Shown: piece after piece, positions 54,647 through 62,200 of the stretch | Position numbering within the stretch: the first letter of the stretch is position 1 | Layout: every line of letters begins with the position of its first letter | DNA from: Parapedobacter lycopersici | GTDB taxonomy: Bacteria; Bacteroidota; Bacteroidia; Sphingobacteriales; Sphingobacteriaceae | DNA length: 64,000 nt | Assembly (NCBI RefSeq): GCF_024643285.1 | Contig: NZ_JAMSLW010000006.1 | Location: 124,001-188,000, forward strand | Direction of reading: 5' to 3' | Made by a program: the position numbers and the translations under genes | The notes under the pieces: model-generated | Told to the model about the DNA's origin: nothing | Databases searched by the model: none | What the model saw: only the letters and a program-made list of their open reading frames with translations

Positions 54647-54655
54647 CCGTACGGA

Positions 54656-56326
54656 CTATTGCTTCTGTGCTTCTTTCGCCCAGGTGTCGCGCAGCGTAAC
54701 CGTCCGGTTAAATACGGGATTGTCCGGCGTTGAGCCGGTGTCCAGGGTAAAATATCCCTTTCGGATAAACTGATAACCTTTTCCCGGCTCGGCATGAAGC
54801 AGGTCGGGTTCGACATAAGCCTTTTCAATGACCTGTAAGCTGTCGGGATTGATGGATGCTGTAAAATCTTCATCCGCCGCCGGATTTTCTGCGTTGAACA
54901 GTCGGTCGTAGAGCCGTACGGTCACGGTTTTGGCATGGGGGACACTGACCCAGTGGATCGTTCCCTTCACCTTAAGCCCGCTGGTATCTTCGCCGCTTTT
55001 TGATTCCGGGATATACGTACACCGGATTTCCGTCACACGGCCATCCGCATCTTTCACAAAATCCGTGCACTGAACGACATAGGCGTGTTTAAGTCGTACC
55101 ATTAAGCCCGGTGCCAGCCGGAAGAATTTTTTCGGCGCTTCCTCCATGAAATCTTCCCGTTCAATCCAGAGTTCCCGGCTGAAGGGAATCGGGCGCTCGC
55201 CCTCACCGCCTTCCACCTCCGGATTGTTTTCACCGGACAGGTGCTCCGTTTTTCCCTCGGGATAGTTGGTGATCACCAGTTTTACCGGGTCGAGCACCGC
55301 CATACGGCGCCACGCGGTCTTGTTGAGGTCTTCCCGGATACAGAATTCGAGCAGCCCCACGTCAATCACGTTTTCCCGCTTGGCCACCCCGATGCGCTCA
55401 CAGAAATTGCGGATGCTTGTCGCGGTATAGCCCCGCCGGCGCAGTCCACTGATGGTAGGCATCCGCGGGTCATCCCAGCCCGTTACATAATTATTATTAA
55501 CCAGTTGGAGTAGCTTCCGCTTGCTCATCACTGTATAATTGAGGTTAAGGCGGGCAAACTCATATTGTTTGGATGGGTAAATTTCCAATTGCTCAATCAG
55601 CCAGTTGTACAGTGGCCGGTGTGGAACAAATTCCAGGGTACATACCGAATGGGTGATTTCCTCAATGGCATCGCTTTGGCCGTGGGCAAAGTCGTACATC
55701 GGGTAAATGCACCAGCTGTCACCGGTACGGTGGTGGTGTGCATGCTTGATGCGATACAGCAACGGGTCGCGCAGATGCATGTTCGGGTTTGCCAGGTCAA
55801 TCTTTGCCCGCAGCACTTTAGCCCCATCGGGGTATTTACCTTCCCGCATCTCGGCAAACAGACTGAGGTTTTCCTCCACGGACCGATCCCGGAAAGGCGT
55901 TGGTTTTCCCGGTTCTGTAGGGGTGCCCTTTGACGCAGCAATTTCCGCTGCCGTGCTGTCATCTACATAGGCCAATCCGTTTCGGATCAGCTTTGTCGCA
56001 AACTCATACAGCGTTTCAAAATAATCCGAAGTATACAGTTCCTCCGCCCACTCGAATCCCAGCCATTTGATGTCGTTCTTAATGCTTTCCACATAGGCCG
56101 TTTCCTCGGTGGTCGGGTTCGTGTCGTCAAACCGCAGGTTCGTTTTACCATGATAACGCTGGGCCAGTCCGAAGTTGAGCACAATGGATTTCGCATGCCC
56201 AATGTGCAGGTAGCCGTTAGGTTCCGGCGGGAAGCGCGTCAGTACGCGTCCGCCATGTTTGCCCGACCGGATATCCGCTTCGATAATCTCGGCGATAAAA
56301 TTGACTGGTTTTTCTTCGTTTGCCAT
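54656..56326 (-). CDS. glnS: Glutamine-tRNA ligase
   Basis: 556 residues, the usual size. The class I signature is [15 protein letters not shown] (HIGH) and the KMSKS-type loop is [11 protein letters not shown]. The Gln-specific anticodon-binding beta-barrel domains occupy the C-terminal third. The first residues ([20 protein letters not shown]) and [11 protein letters not shown] are typical of GlnRS rather than GluRS. A perfect-looking promoter lies so close to the ATG that the mRNA may be leaderless. It is convergent with metF. Confidence 0.97.
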   Translation of the reverse strand: MANEEKPVNFIAEIIEADIRSGKHGGRVLTRFPPEPNGYLHIGHAKSIVLNFGLAQRYHGKTNLRFDDTNPTTEETAYVESIKNDIKWLGFEWAEELYTSDYFETLYEFATKLIRNGLAYVDDSTAAEIAASKGTPTEPGKPTPFRDRSVEENLSLFAEMREGKYPDGAKVLRAKIDLANPNMHLRDPLLYRIKHAHHHRTGDSWCIYPMYDFAHGQSDAIEEITHSVCTLEFVPHRPLYNWLIEQLEIYPSKQYEFARLNLNYTVMSKRKLLQLVNNNYVTGWDDPRMPTISGLRRRGYTATSIRNFCERIGVAKRENVIDVGLLEFCIREDLNKTAWRRMAVLDPVKLVITNYPEGKTEHLSGENNPEVEGGEGERPIPFSRELWIEREDFMEEAPKKFFRLAPGLMVRLKHAYVVQCTDFVKDADGRVTEIRCTYIPESKSGEDTSGLKVKGTIHWVSVPHAKTVTVRLYDRLFNAENPAADEDFTASINPDSLQVIEKAYVEPDLLHAEPGKGYQFIRKGYFTLDTGSTPDNPVFNRTVTLRDTWAKEAQKQ

Positions 56327-56330
56327 ACCG

Positions 56331-56357
56331 CAAAGGTAATTATTTAACCGGTGTCAA
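56331..56357 (-). promoter_or_regulatory. glnS promoter, possibly giving a leaderless mRNA
   Basis: On the minus strand TTG (56357-56355), 16-bp spacer, TACCTTTG (56338-56331). Transcription normally starts 5-7 bases after the -7 element, which is at the glnS ATG (56326-56324). There is thus little or no room for a ribosome binding site. Confidence 0.7.
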
Positions 56358-56430
56358 TTTCTAAAACCTGACAAAATAAACCATACTGACACAATTATGT
56401 CTAAATTTACGTCCTTTACTAAACAATACC

Positions 56431-57759
56431 ATGAATAGACGACAGCTGTTATTAAACAAACGATATTTATTGTTTCTGGTGTGTTTGCTGCTGCCATTTC
56501 TCGGATGGTCCCAGCGCAGCAAGCGTCCGCAGGTACTCGTGTACGGCAGCGGGGTGGATGCCTATGCCGCGGCCCTGCAGTCAGCCAAGTCCAATCTGAA
56601 TACCATATGGGTGCTGGAAGGCGATCAGGTTGCACCCGGGTTAACGGCACAGCCGGTAACACTGACCTCCGGCATCGACCTGGATGCGGGCCTGTGGGCC
56701 GATTTCCTCGCGGGAACCCTGAAGCACGAGCAACGAAGCGATTCCTTGTCGGCGATTGCCAAAAAGCGGATCAATCCCCAGATTGCCCGGAATGTCATCG
56801 ACAGCGTCCTGGACGCGACCAGCAACCTGACCGTTATCCGTAATACGGATCCGGCTGCAGCCAAAAGAAAAGGGAAATATTGGCAGGTTGCCCTTACCAA
56901 CGGTGAACGTTACCGGATCCCCGCCGTGGTTGACGCGTCGGGTGATGCCCGTCTTTACCGGCTGGCATTCGGGAATACAGATAGCATCCGGACCCGTTCC
57001 ATGGTAGACAGTGGTTACTTTCAACCCGGGCCGTACGATGAACGTTCGCGTACCGGGGTAGCTGTAGGTCACTCCGGCGCGTATCCATTTACATTACCCC
57101 TGGCCGCATTGGTGCCGGCGGACGACAGCAACCTGTTTCTGACGCGGACAGTCCCTGTATTGCAGGCCCTGCTTGCCGGCACTCCGGAGGATATTCCGCT
57201 GCTGATGCATGTTGGGCAGGCGGTGGGTGCCGCAGCGGCGTATACGGCCTTTTTCAAGACAACATCCGATAAGCTGGACGTGCGGGTGATACAGGGGGAG
57301 CTCCTGCAGTACGGCAGCCGTTTAATGCCGTTCACGGACGTACGGATAGCGGATAAGAACTTTGCGGCGATCCAGCGGATCGGCGCGACCGGCCTGCTGA
57401 AGGGTGCTGCGGGTGAGACTTCCGGACAGTTCCTGTTTAATCCAGACGCCCCGGTATCGGCAGCGGAAATAAAACCGGTATTAAACCAGCTTTTTTCGAG
57501 GAGCCAGATCTGGTTTATAGACCACGCCGATATAGATACGATACAGCTGGCTGATCTTTTTTCCCTGGTTAAGTACATCGGCCAGCGCGGAGATGAGCTG
57601 GAAAGACAGGTAACACGGGGATGGTCACGAACCTTTCATTTTGAAGGCGAATACGATGGTACGCTGCCTGTCACACGCAGGTTGTTTGCTGTATTGCTGG
57701 ACGCTTACTGCAAGCCCTTTGACGTAAGCGTGGGACTAAACGGTGTGATCCAGCGGTAA
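56431..57759 (+). CDS. Secreted FAD-dependent oxidoreductase-like protein
   Basis: 442 residues. A signal peptide (residues about 12-30, LLFLVCLLLPFLGWSQ) is followed by a Rossmann-like start VLVYGSGVDAYAAALQSAKS, where the usual GxGxxG reads GSGVDA. VVDASGDARLYRLAF later resembles the second FAD-contact motif (ATGD-type) of the FAD-dependent oxidoreductase family PF12831. The C-terminal part lacks clear catalytic residues. The altered glycine motif and the secretion signal raise the possibility that it binds the cofactor poorly or not at all. It is divergent from glnS over 104 bp and convergent with the Lrp gene. Confidence 0.75.
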   Translation: MNRRQLLLNKRYLLFLVCLLLPFLGWSQRSKRPQVLVYGSGVDAYAAALQSAKSNLNTIWVLEGDQVAPGLTAQPVTLTSGIDLDAGLWADFLAGTLKHEQRSDSLSAIAKKRINPQIARNVIDSVLDATSNLTVIRNTDPAAAKRKGKYWQVALTNGERYRIPAVVDASGDARLYRLAFGNTDSIRTRSMVDSGYFQPGPYDERSRTGVAVGHSGAYPFTLPLAALVPADDSNLFLTRTVPVLQALLAGTPEDIPLLMHVGQAVGAAAAYTAFFKTTSDKLDVRVIQGELLQYGSRLMPFTDVRIADKNFAAIQRIGATGLLKGAAGETSGQFLFNPDAPVSAAEIKPVLNQLFSRSQIWFIDHADIDTIQLADLFSLVKYIGQRGDELERQVTRGWSRTFHFEGEYDGTLPVTRRLFAVLLDAYCKPFDVSVGLNGVIQR

Positions 57760-57768
57760 GTGCCGGGC

Positions 57769-58242
57769 CTATGTAAGCGTAATCTGCCGTTTGATACTCT
57801 CTTCCAGTGAAATAATGGTTTCGGTTCGCTGGATTCCCTTTACGGCCTGGATATCTTCGTTCAAAACCTTGCGCAGATGAGTCGTATCGTGGCAGATAAT
57901 TTTCGCAAACATGCTGTATGAGCCGGTGCAATAGTGTAATTCCACCACTTCCTTTACCTGTTTTAGCTGTTCAACGGCATTATTGTACTGTGATCCTTTC
58001 TCTAAATAGATTCCCAGGAACGCAGTAATATCGAATCCAACCTTTTGGGGGTTAATTATTAGGTTTGATCCCCTTATTATTCCCATTTCTTCCATTTTTT
58101 TCATTCGAACATGAATAGTTCCGCCTGAAACAATTAGTTTTTTTGCTATTTCAGTGTACGGAATGGATGCATCATTCATTAAAATGGATAATATTTGGAT
58201 ATCTAAGTTATCAAGATCTAAATTTTCATATTTTTTTTCCAT
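57769..58242 (-). CDS. Lrp/AsnC family transcriptional regulator
   Basis: 157 residues. The N-terminal winged helix-turn-helix (residues 10-65; LDNLDIQILSILMNDASIPY, then EIAKKLIVSGGTIHVRMKKM) and the C-terminal RAM effector domain (about 75-150; VELHYCTGSYSMFAKIICHD) are complete. The family responds to amino acids and acts as dimers or octamers. It starts 3 bp from the sequence that leads into the 412-bp AT-rich intergenic region containing a 22-bp palindrome, a plausible operator. It is convergent with the FAD-type gene. Confidence 0.93.
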   Translation of the reverse strand: MEKKYENLDLDNLDIQILSILMNDASIPYTEIAKKLIVSGGTIHVRMKKMEEMGIIRGSNLIINPQKVGFDITAFLGIYLEKGSQYNNAVEQLKQVKEVVELHYCTGSYSMFAKIICHDTTHLRKVLNEDIQAVKGIQRTETIISLEESIKRQITLT

Positions 58243-58342
58243 GTAAAATCAAATTTTTTTCAATTTATGTTGAAATTAAATATAAAAAATGAAAAAATTC
58301 ACTTTTTTGTTATAAAAAATTATACTAAATGATTTATTTTAT

Positions 58343-58468
58343 TAAATTTGTATTAACGAAACGCGAAAAAGTATGTAAAATTGATTTTTGTTTTGCCCTC
58401 CCTCAATTTAATATAGGTTTATAATTGGTTTTAGTGTAGAAGCTCCTCTCCCAAAGGAGCTTCTTCCG
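58343..58468 (+). ncRNA. Candidate small RNA between the Lrp gene and the 58655 lipoprotein
   Basis: A -7 element TAAATTTG at 58343-58350 is followed, about 85 bases on, by a perfect 10-bp GC-rich hairpin (AGAAGCTCCT 58438-58447, AGGAGCTTCT 58455-58464) and a moderately T-rich tail. No open frame lies between. The -33 element is weak and the tail is not a full T run, so this could also be a leader of a longer transcript. The rest of 58243-58654 is AT-rich. Confidence 0.42.
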
Positions 58469-58543
58469 TTTAACGTATTTTCTGTTTTAAAATTTTGGTG
58501 ATTAGCTGATGCTTTGTTAAAAATTTTTCAAAAATAGGCACTT

Positions 58544-58565
58544 ATTTTCATTTGCAAATGAAAAT
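58544..58565. promoter_or_regulatory. 22-bp perfect palindrome, candidate operator
   Basis: Each half is 11 bp (left half ATTTTCATTTG at 58544-58554), with no interruption. It lies 90 bp before the 58655 lipoprotein and 300 bp upstream of the divergent Lrp gene, so a homodimeric regulator such as Lrp could bind here. Confidence 0.65.
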
Positions 58566-58654
58566 TTAATAATTTCTATGGAAGACGGCGACAGGAATAG
58601 GTTTGCTTTGGCACAGGCTTTGCCTTTATTACCCTGAAAACAAAATTATCGATC

Positions 58655-59035
58655 ATGAGAAAAAGTAGAATTAATGTATTAGGGGCATTGATGATCGTTT
58701 CATTAATGTTTATGGTTTCCTGCAGTAAGGATACCGATCCTTCGGAGACCGATTTATTTGTGGGTACCTACCGCGGGTCAATTTCGTACACCGACGGTGA
58801 AGAGAATATCAGCGATGCTGATGGCCGGGTTACGGTAGCTAAAGTGGGAGACACGTACACATTTGCCTTTGGTACTGGTATACCGAATATTACCGGTGTC
58901 AAATTCCAGGAAAGTGATGACGGCACCTACATCAGCATAGGCGAAGGCCTGACCGGTATTACGATCAGTGCAAGTAACCTGAATATGCTGGTTACCAATG
59001 ACGAAGGTACATGGACGGCCGACTGCGAACGGTAG
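58655..59035 (+). CDS. Small hypothetical lipoprotein
   Basis: 126 residues. The lipoprotein signal is MRKSRINVLGALMIVSLMF, followed by MVSC (Cys23). The mature 100 residues are beta-rich and acidic (FVGTYRGSISYTDGEENISD, RVTVAKVGDTYTFAFG, ISIGEGLTGITISASNLNM) and suggest a small lipocalin- or calycin-like sandwich. No family is recognised. It is a single-gene unit with a perfect terminator after the stop and a palindrome upstream. Confidence 0.75.
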   Translation: MRKSRINVLGALMIVSLMFMVSCSKDTDPSETDLFVGTYRGSISYTDGEENISDADGRVTVAKVGDTYTFAFGTGIPNITGVKFQESDDGTYISIGEGLTGITISASNLNMLVTNDEGTWTADCER

Positions 59036-59054
59036 TTGGCGGGACTGATGCGAT

Positions 59055-59087
59055 AAAAAGGGAAGTTATGCGATGACTTCCCTTTTT
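59055..59087 (+). terminator. Terminator of the 58655 lipoprotein gene
   Basis: AAAAAGGGAAGT (59055-59066) pairs exactly with ACTTCCCTTTTT (59076-59087), a 12-bp stem with a 9-base loop; the last bases also form the T-tract. Confidence 0.9.
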
Positions 59088-59150
59088 CATTTTCAGGACA
59101 TGCCATTTGGTTTTCTGTACGGAATTGTACTGAATTTAGGTGCTTACATC

Positions 59151-59188
59151 AAAAAAGCCGTTACTACAGCAAGTGTAATAACGGCTTT
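59151..59188 (-). terminator. Terminator of tRNA-Leu
   Basis: On the minus strand AAAGCCGTTA (59188-59179) pairs with TAACGGCTTT (59163-59154), followed by T. It starts 6 bases after the tRNA end. Confidence 0.85.
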
Positions 59189-59194
59189 CTTTCG

Positions 59195-59276
59195 TACCCA
59201 GGGCCGGGATCGAACCGGCATGGGTCGCCCCACTGGTGTTTGAGACCAGCGCGTCTACCAATTCCGCCACCTGGGC
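59195..59276 (-). tRNA. tRNA-Leu (anticodon CAA)
   Basis: An 82-nt class II tRNA with acceptor GCCCAGG/CCTGGGT, anticodon stem CTGGT/ACCAG, loop CTCAAAC, a long variable arm (TGGGGCGACCCA), and T arm GCCGG/CCGGC. CCA is not encoded. It reads UUG codons. Confidence 0.96.
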
Positions 59277-59311
59277 TTGTTATTGTAAAGTACGATTCCC
59301 GCTTGGGGCTG

Positions 59312-59319
59312 CAAATGTA
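59312..59319 (-). promoter_or_regulatory. -7 element of tRNA-Leu
   Basis: TACATTTG on the minus strand (59319 to 59312) fits TAnnTTTG and lies about 36 bases before the tRNA 5' end. Confidence 0.65.
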
Positions 59320-59429
59320 TTTATTAATCCGTTATCCGCAAAATATTTTGATAAATTTCACACCGCTGGTTTCGGGCTACCGGACGGAAACTTGGCGCAG
59401 TTCCCCCTGTATGTTGACCTGTTTTCCCG

Positions 59430-59460
59430 TTGTGGTTCGCGGCGGACTCCGTTACCTTTG
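59430..59460 (+). promoter_or_regulatory. Promoter of the VOC-family gene
   Basis: TTG at 59430-59432, 20-bp spacer, TACCTTTG at 59453-59460; a close match to the primary sigma consensus. The start codon is 70 bases downstream. Confidence 0.8.
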
Positions 59461-59530
59461 TTGAGGTAAATACGGATTCACCCGGTGATACCCGACGTAT
59501 ATGTTTGACAGCAATTAAATACCATAACTC

Positions 59531-59953
59531 ATGACACTCAATCCTTATTTAAACTTTGACGGTAATGCGGAAGAAGCTTTCCGCTTTTACCAGTCCGTAT
59601 TCGGCGGCGAATTATTTGTTCAGAAGATGGGGGAGGCTCCCGGTTCCGAAAACCTTTCCGAAGCCGAAAAGAACCGGGCGATGCACGTAGCCATCCCTAT
59701 TGGCAACGGACAATTCCTGATGGCATCGGACTGTGTGCCGTCCATGGGACAGGTGCTCCAGGTGGGAAATAACAATTACATTTCCATTATGCCCGATAGC
59801 CGCGAGGAAGCCGACCGGCTATTCAACGGCCTCTCTGCCGGGGGCAAGGTCGAAATGCCGATGGCGGATATGTTCTGGGGCGATTATTTCGGATCTTTTC
59901 AGGACCGGTTCGGTGTCTGCTGGATGATCAATTTCAATACCAATACACCGTAA
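59531..59953 (+). CDS. VOC-superfamily (PhnB/glyoxalase-like) protein
   Basis: 140 residues. MTLNPYLNFDGNAEEAFRFY is the normal PhnB-like start, followed by QSVFGGEL and HVAIPIGNGQFLMASDCVPS. The second half of the fold ends with WGDYFGSFQDRFGVCWMINF. The VOC superfamily binds a divalent metal and includes glyoxalases, dioxygenases and fosfomycin-resistance proteins; PhnB-type members are mostly uncharacterised. It is a single-gene unit with a good promoter. Confidence 0.92.
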   Translation: MTLNPYLNFDGNAEEAFRFYQSVFGGELFVQKMGEAPGSENLSEAEKNRAMHVAIPIGNGQFLMASDCVPSMGQVLQVGNNNYISIMPDSREEADRLFNGLSAGGKVEMPMADMFWGDYFGSFQDRFGVCWMINFNTNTP

Positions 59954-59960
59954 AGCCAAA

Positions 59961-59989
59961 TCCAGCCGTTGCAAGTCGTAACGGCTGGA
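59961..59989 (+). terminator. Hairpin after the VOC gene
   Basis: TCCAGCCGTT (59961-59970) and AACGGCTGGA (59980-59989) form a perfect 10-bp stem with a 9-base loop. The T tract is weak, so it may be a processing or partial terminator structure. Confidence 0.65.
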
Positions 59990-60142
59990 CTTCTGCGATC
60001 CTGTCGCCGGGGCTGTGTCACCTTACTTACCTATTCCAGCGGAAATACTGTCCCCCCGGGTGCATTCCACATGCGCCTGATAAATATGGATAAGGCCGAT
60101 TGTTAAAATAAACGGTTGCTGTCCTGTCCCTTTAATTATTTT

Positions 60143-60165
60143 ATTATCTTTGCAAATAAGATAAT
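60143..60165. promoter_or_regulatory. Palindrome over the MarR-operon -7 element (candidate operator)
   Basis: ATTATCTT (60143-60150) and AAGATAAT (60158-60165) are exact complements around TGCAAAT. The -7 element TATCTTTG (60145-60152) lies inside it. A repressor binding here would block the promoter; the ATG of the MarR gene is at 60182. Confidence 0.75.
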
Positions 60166-60181
60166 TAATTGAAAAGATATT

Positions 60182-60658
60182 ATGACGGATAAATCCAAAG
60201 AAGCGGCACCTTCATCTGTGGCTTCACTCACCCGGTTGGGCCGGCAGATTTCTGACGCGACAATTTTCATGCACCAGGCCATTGCCCGCAATGCAGGCTT
60301 AACAGGAACGGACCACAAATACCTGCGTATCGTGCTGGAAAGCGAGCGGATTACCGCAGGTGAACTGGCCAGACAGACAGGGCTGACCACGGGTGCCGTT
60401 ACCGGCCTGATCGACCGGTTGGAGAAGAAGGAGCTGGTGAGGCGTGAGTTGGATCAGCGTGACCGGCGAAAGGTATGGATCTTACCCCTGCGGGAGAACG
60501 CAGACAGACTGTTTGAAAACTCCCACCTAGACCTGCGGGAACAGGTGGCCCGCCTGATCGCTACCTTCAATGCCGAAGAAATCCGGGCAATTGAACGGTA
60601 CCTAACTGCCTCCGTCGGGATCATGAATCAGATTACCCGTAAATTAAATAACCAATAG
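60182..60658 (+). CDS. MarR-family transcriptional regulator
   Basis: 158 residues with the winged-helix layout of the family: helices around TRLGRQISDATIFMHQAIAR, recognition region ITAGELARQTGLTTGAVTGL, and wing-type DRLEKKELVRRELDQRDRRK. MarR proteins bind palindromic operators as dimers and are often released by small phenolic or oxidised ligands. A perfect 8-bp inverted repeat spans its own promoter. The start of the next gene is 1 base after the stop, so the two are translationally coupled; the MarR protein probably controls that gene. Confidence 0.93.
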   Translation: MTDKSKEAAPSSVASLTRLGRQISDATIFMHQAIARNAGLTGTDHKYLRIVLESERITAGELARQTGLTTGAVTGLIDRLEKKELVRRELDQRDRRKVWILPLRENADRLFENSHLDLREQVARLIATFNAEEIRAIERYLTASVGIMNQITRKLNNQ

Positions 60659-60659
60659 T

Positions 60660-61169
60660 ATGAATGACATTTCTGCGAACTACCTCACGCGGGCCGAAAT
60701 CTGGCTTTGCGTCACCACACTGGCTTATTTTTTCATGAATGGAGCCCAATTGTTCGAAACGGCAACGCTTGTTCCCAAATGGTCGGCCGCACCACCCGAA
60801 TCATTGCATTATTTCCGTGGTAAATTTGGCCTCGATCTCAAAACCTTCTGGATCGTCATCCATTCACTGCATGAGATCACGTTTATTATGGCGATCATTT
60901 TCTGCTGGAAACTGGACATCCGGTATCCGTTATTGCTCCTGTTTGCCATTCATATGGCTGTGCGTATATGGACGCTGGCATACTTCGCTCCCAATATCAT
61001 GGCCTTCCGGAAGATAGCGAACCTGGGGACTGTTCCGGATGGGATGGATCTGCTTAGCCGTGCCACATGGTGGCGGAACCTGAACTATATCCGTGTAGCT
61101 ATTTTTGTTGCTGTTTCCCTGGGGTTGGTCCCGTTGTGCATTAAGTTGTTGAATATGCGGACCGGTTAA
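60660..61169 (+). CDS. Small integral membrane protein, MarR operon
   Basis: 169 residues with four predicted transmembrane helices (about 15-35, 70-85, 88-112 and 145-162; for example IWLCVTTLAYFFMNGAQLFE, YPLLLLFAIHMAVRIWTLAY, VAIFVAVSLGLVPLCIKLL). The length and helix number resemble DUF1772-type (anthrone-oxygenase-like) proteins, but this is weak. It follows the MarR gene with one base between. I infer a ligand-related membrane function regulated by MarR; nothing more is visible. Confidence 0.82.
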   Translation: MNDISANYLTRAEIWLCVTTLAYFFMNGAQLFETATLVPKWSAAPPESLHYFRGKFGLDLKTFWIVIHSLHEITFIMAIIFCWKLDIRYPLLLLFAIHMAVRIWTLAYFAPNIMAFRKIANLGTVPDGMDLLSRATWWRNLNYIRVAIFVAVSLGLVPLCIKLLNMRTG

Positions 61170-61281
61170 CGGTATTGAACAGGCGTGATACGACCGGTAA
61201 ACCCGGTTGGCACTGTTGGAGAATCAGGAGGTTGTGCCCCGGAGACCTACTATACGATGCGGCAGGCAGAAACAGCGGGTG

Positions 61282-61860
61282 TCAGTCATCCAACCCTTTC
61301 CCGGCTAAGATTTTCGGCAGGCACTTTTCCACCCTTGACATCCGGGTTTTAGCCTGTTTGGCTTGCGAAAAGTGAAAAATATAAGCGCGTTGCCTACCCG
61401 GGGTCAGGTGCTCAAAGGCTTTTTTCAATGCGGGTATTTCATCCAGTTTTTCCTGAAATTCTTCCGGAATGATGAAATCCGATGTTTTCTTCAACACCAC
61501 TTTCAATCCGGCTTTTTCCACTTCAATCGCTTCATGAATATAAGCCTTCAGCGTGCGTTCCTGCGCAATGATCTCGGCTACACTGGTGAACCGGATCTGG
61601 CGGGCTGCTTGGACATTGGCCGATTGCCGGATGAGTATACCCTGCTCGTCGGTTAACAGGGCACCCTTAAAAAAGAGTAACGCACAATATGCCTTAAATC
61701 CATGAATAAGCACAATGTTGCGGTTTTGGAGGGTGTAGCAAGGCTGCCCCCATTTCAATTCTTCGGACAGGCCGCAATCCAGGACGATCGTTCGCAGCTT
61801 CTGGAAGGCTTCCTGCCATACCGTGTCTTCGTCGAAAAACCAGTTAACCTTTGGGTTCAT
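61282..61860 (-). CDS. YdeI/OmpD-associated (DUF1801) family protein
   Basis: 192 residues. A DUF1801-type N-terminal domain (residues 10-115; WQEAFQKLRTIVLDCGLSEE, LKWGQPCYTLQNRNIVLIHG, ALLFFKGALL) and a C-terminal OmpD-associated-like tail (PEEFQEKLDEIPALKKAFE, LTPGRQRAYIFHFSQAKQ, RMSRVEKCLPKI) match the YdeI layout well. The role of the family is unclear; it has been linked to peptide resistance in Salmonella. It is convergent with the MarR operon. Confidence 0.9.
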   Translation of the reverse strand: MNPKVNWFFDEDTVWQEAFQKLRTIVLDCGLSEELKWGQPCYTLQNRNIVLIHGFKAYCALLFFKGALLTDEQGILIRQSANVQAARQIRFTSVAEIIAQERTLKAYIHEAIEVEKAGLKVVLKKTSDFIIPEEFQEKLDEIPALKKAFEHLTPGRQRAYIFHFSQAKQAKTRMSRVEKCLPKILAGKGLDD

Positions 61861-61918
61861 TTGTTCTGTTATCGATTTATTTCATCTAATATAGCATATT
61901 CTTTTTAATACGGTGCCG

Positions 61919-62136
61919 CTTCGGGCTGGCTTCGGGATTTATCCGGCCCTGCTTCGGGACCGCCTCGGCCATTCTTCGGGGATTGGTTCGAAGGTCTTCG
62001 GAACGCAATGCATTGCACACCGAGCAGCCCCGAAGCGCGGTCGAAGCGGAGTCGAACCCGACTCGAACAAGGGTCGAACAAGTCCCGAAGCGGACTCGAA
62101 CAACACTCGAACAACACTCGAAGAACGCTCGAACAC
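61919..62136. repeat. Inverted array of 11-bp-phased TTCGG and CGAA units
   Basis: On the left, TTCGG-type units (one degenerate, one TTCGA) lie at 61920, 61931, 61942, 61953, 61964, 61975, 61987 and 61997. On the right, CGAA-type units lie at 62031, 62042, 62053, 62064, 62075, 62086, 62097, 62108, 62119 and 62130, exactly 11 bp apart. The right-hand units are the reverse-complement family of the left ones (TTCGRG versus CYCGAA). The centre holds a 12-bp palindrome, GCAATGCATTGC, at 62004-62015. The period equals about one DNA turn. The array occupies the gap 61861-62200 between two convergent-in and downstream genes and encodes no credible protein. Long open frames across it are shadows of the 33-bp translation period. 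A role in DNA bending, protein binding or chromosome organisation is inference. Confidence 0.88.
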
Positions 62137-62200
62137 AGGAAGGGCAGCAGGCCATACATGCCCACTGCCCGGAATCCAAACAAACACAACTAACACTACG

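Noticed and set aside
61919-62136. CRISPR array
   Set aside because: Units are about 5-7 bp with an 11-bp period and no spacer of 25-40 bp; no cas gene is in the window.
61905-62190. Long open frames on both strands across the 11-bp array
   Set aside because: An 11-bp repeat translates into an 11-residue repeat in every frame and avoids stops by periodicity. The products are Ser/Arg/Asn-rich with no start context.
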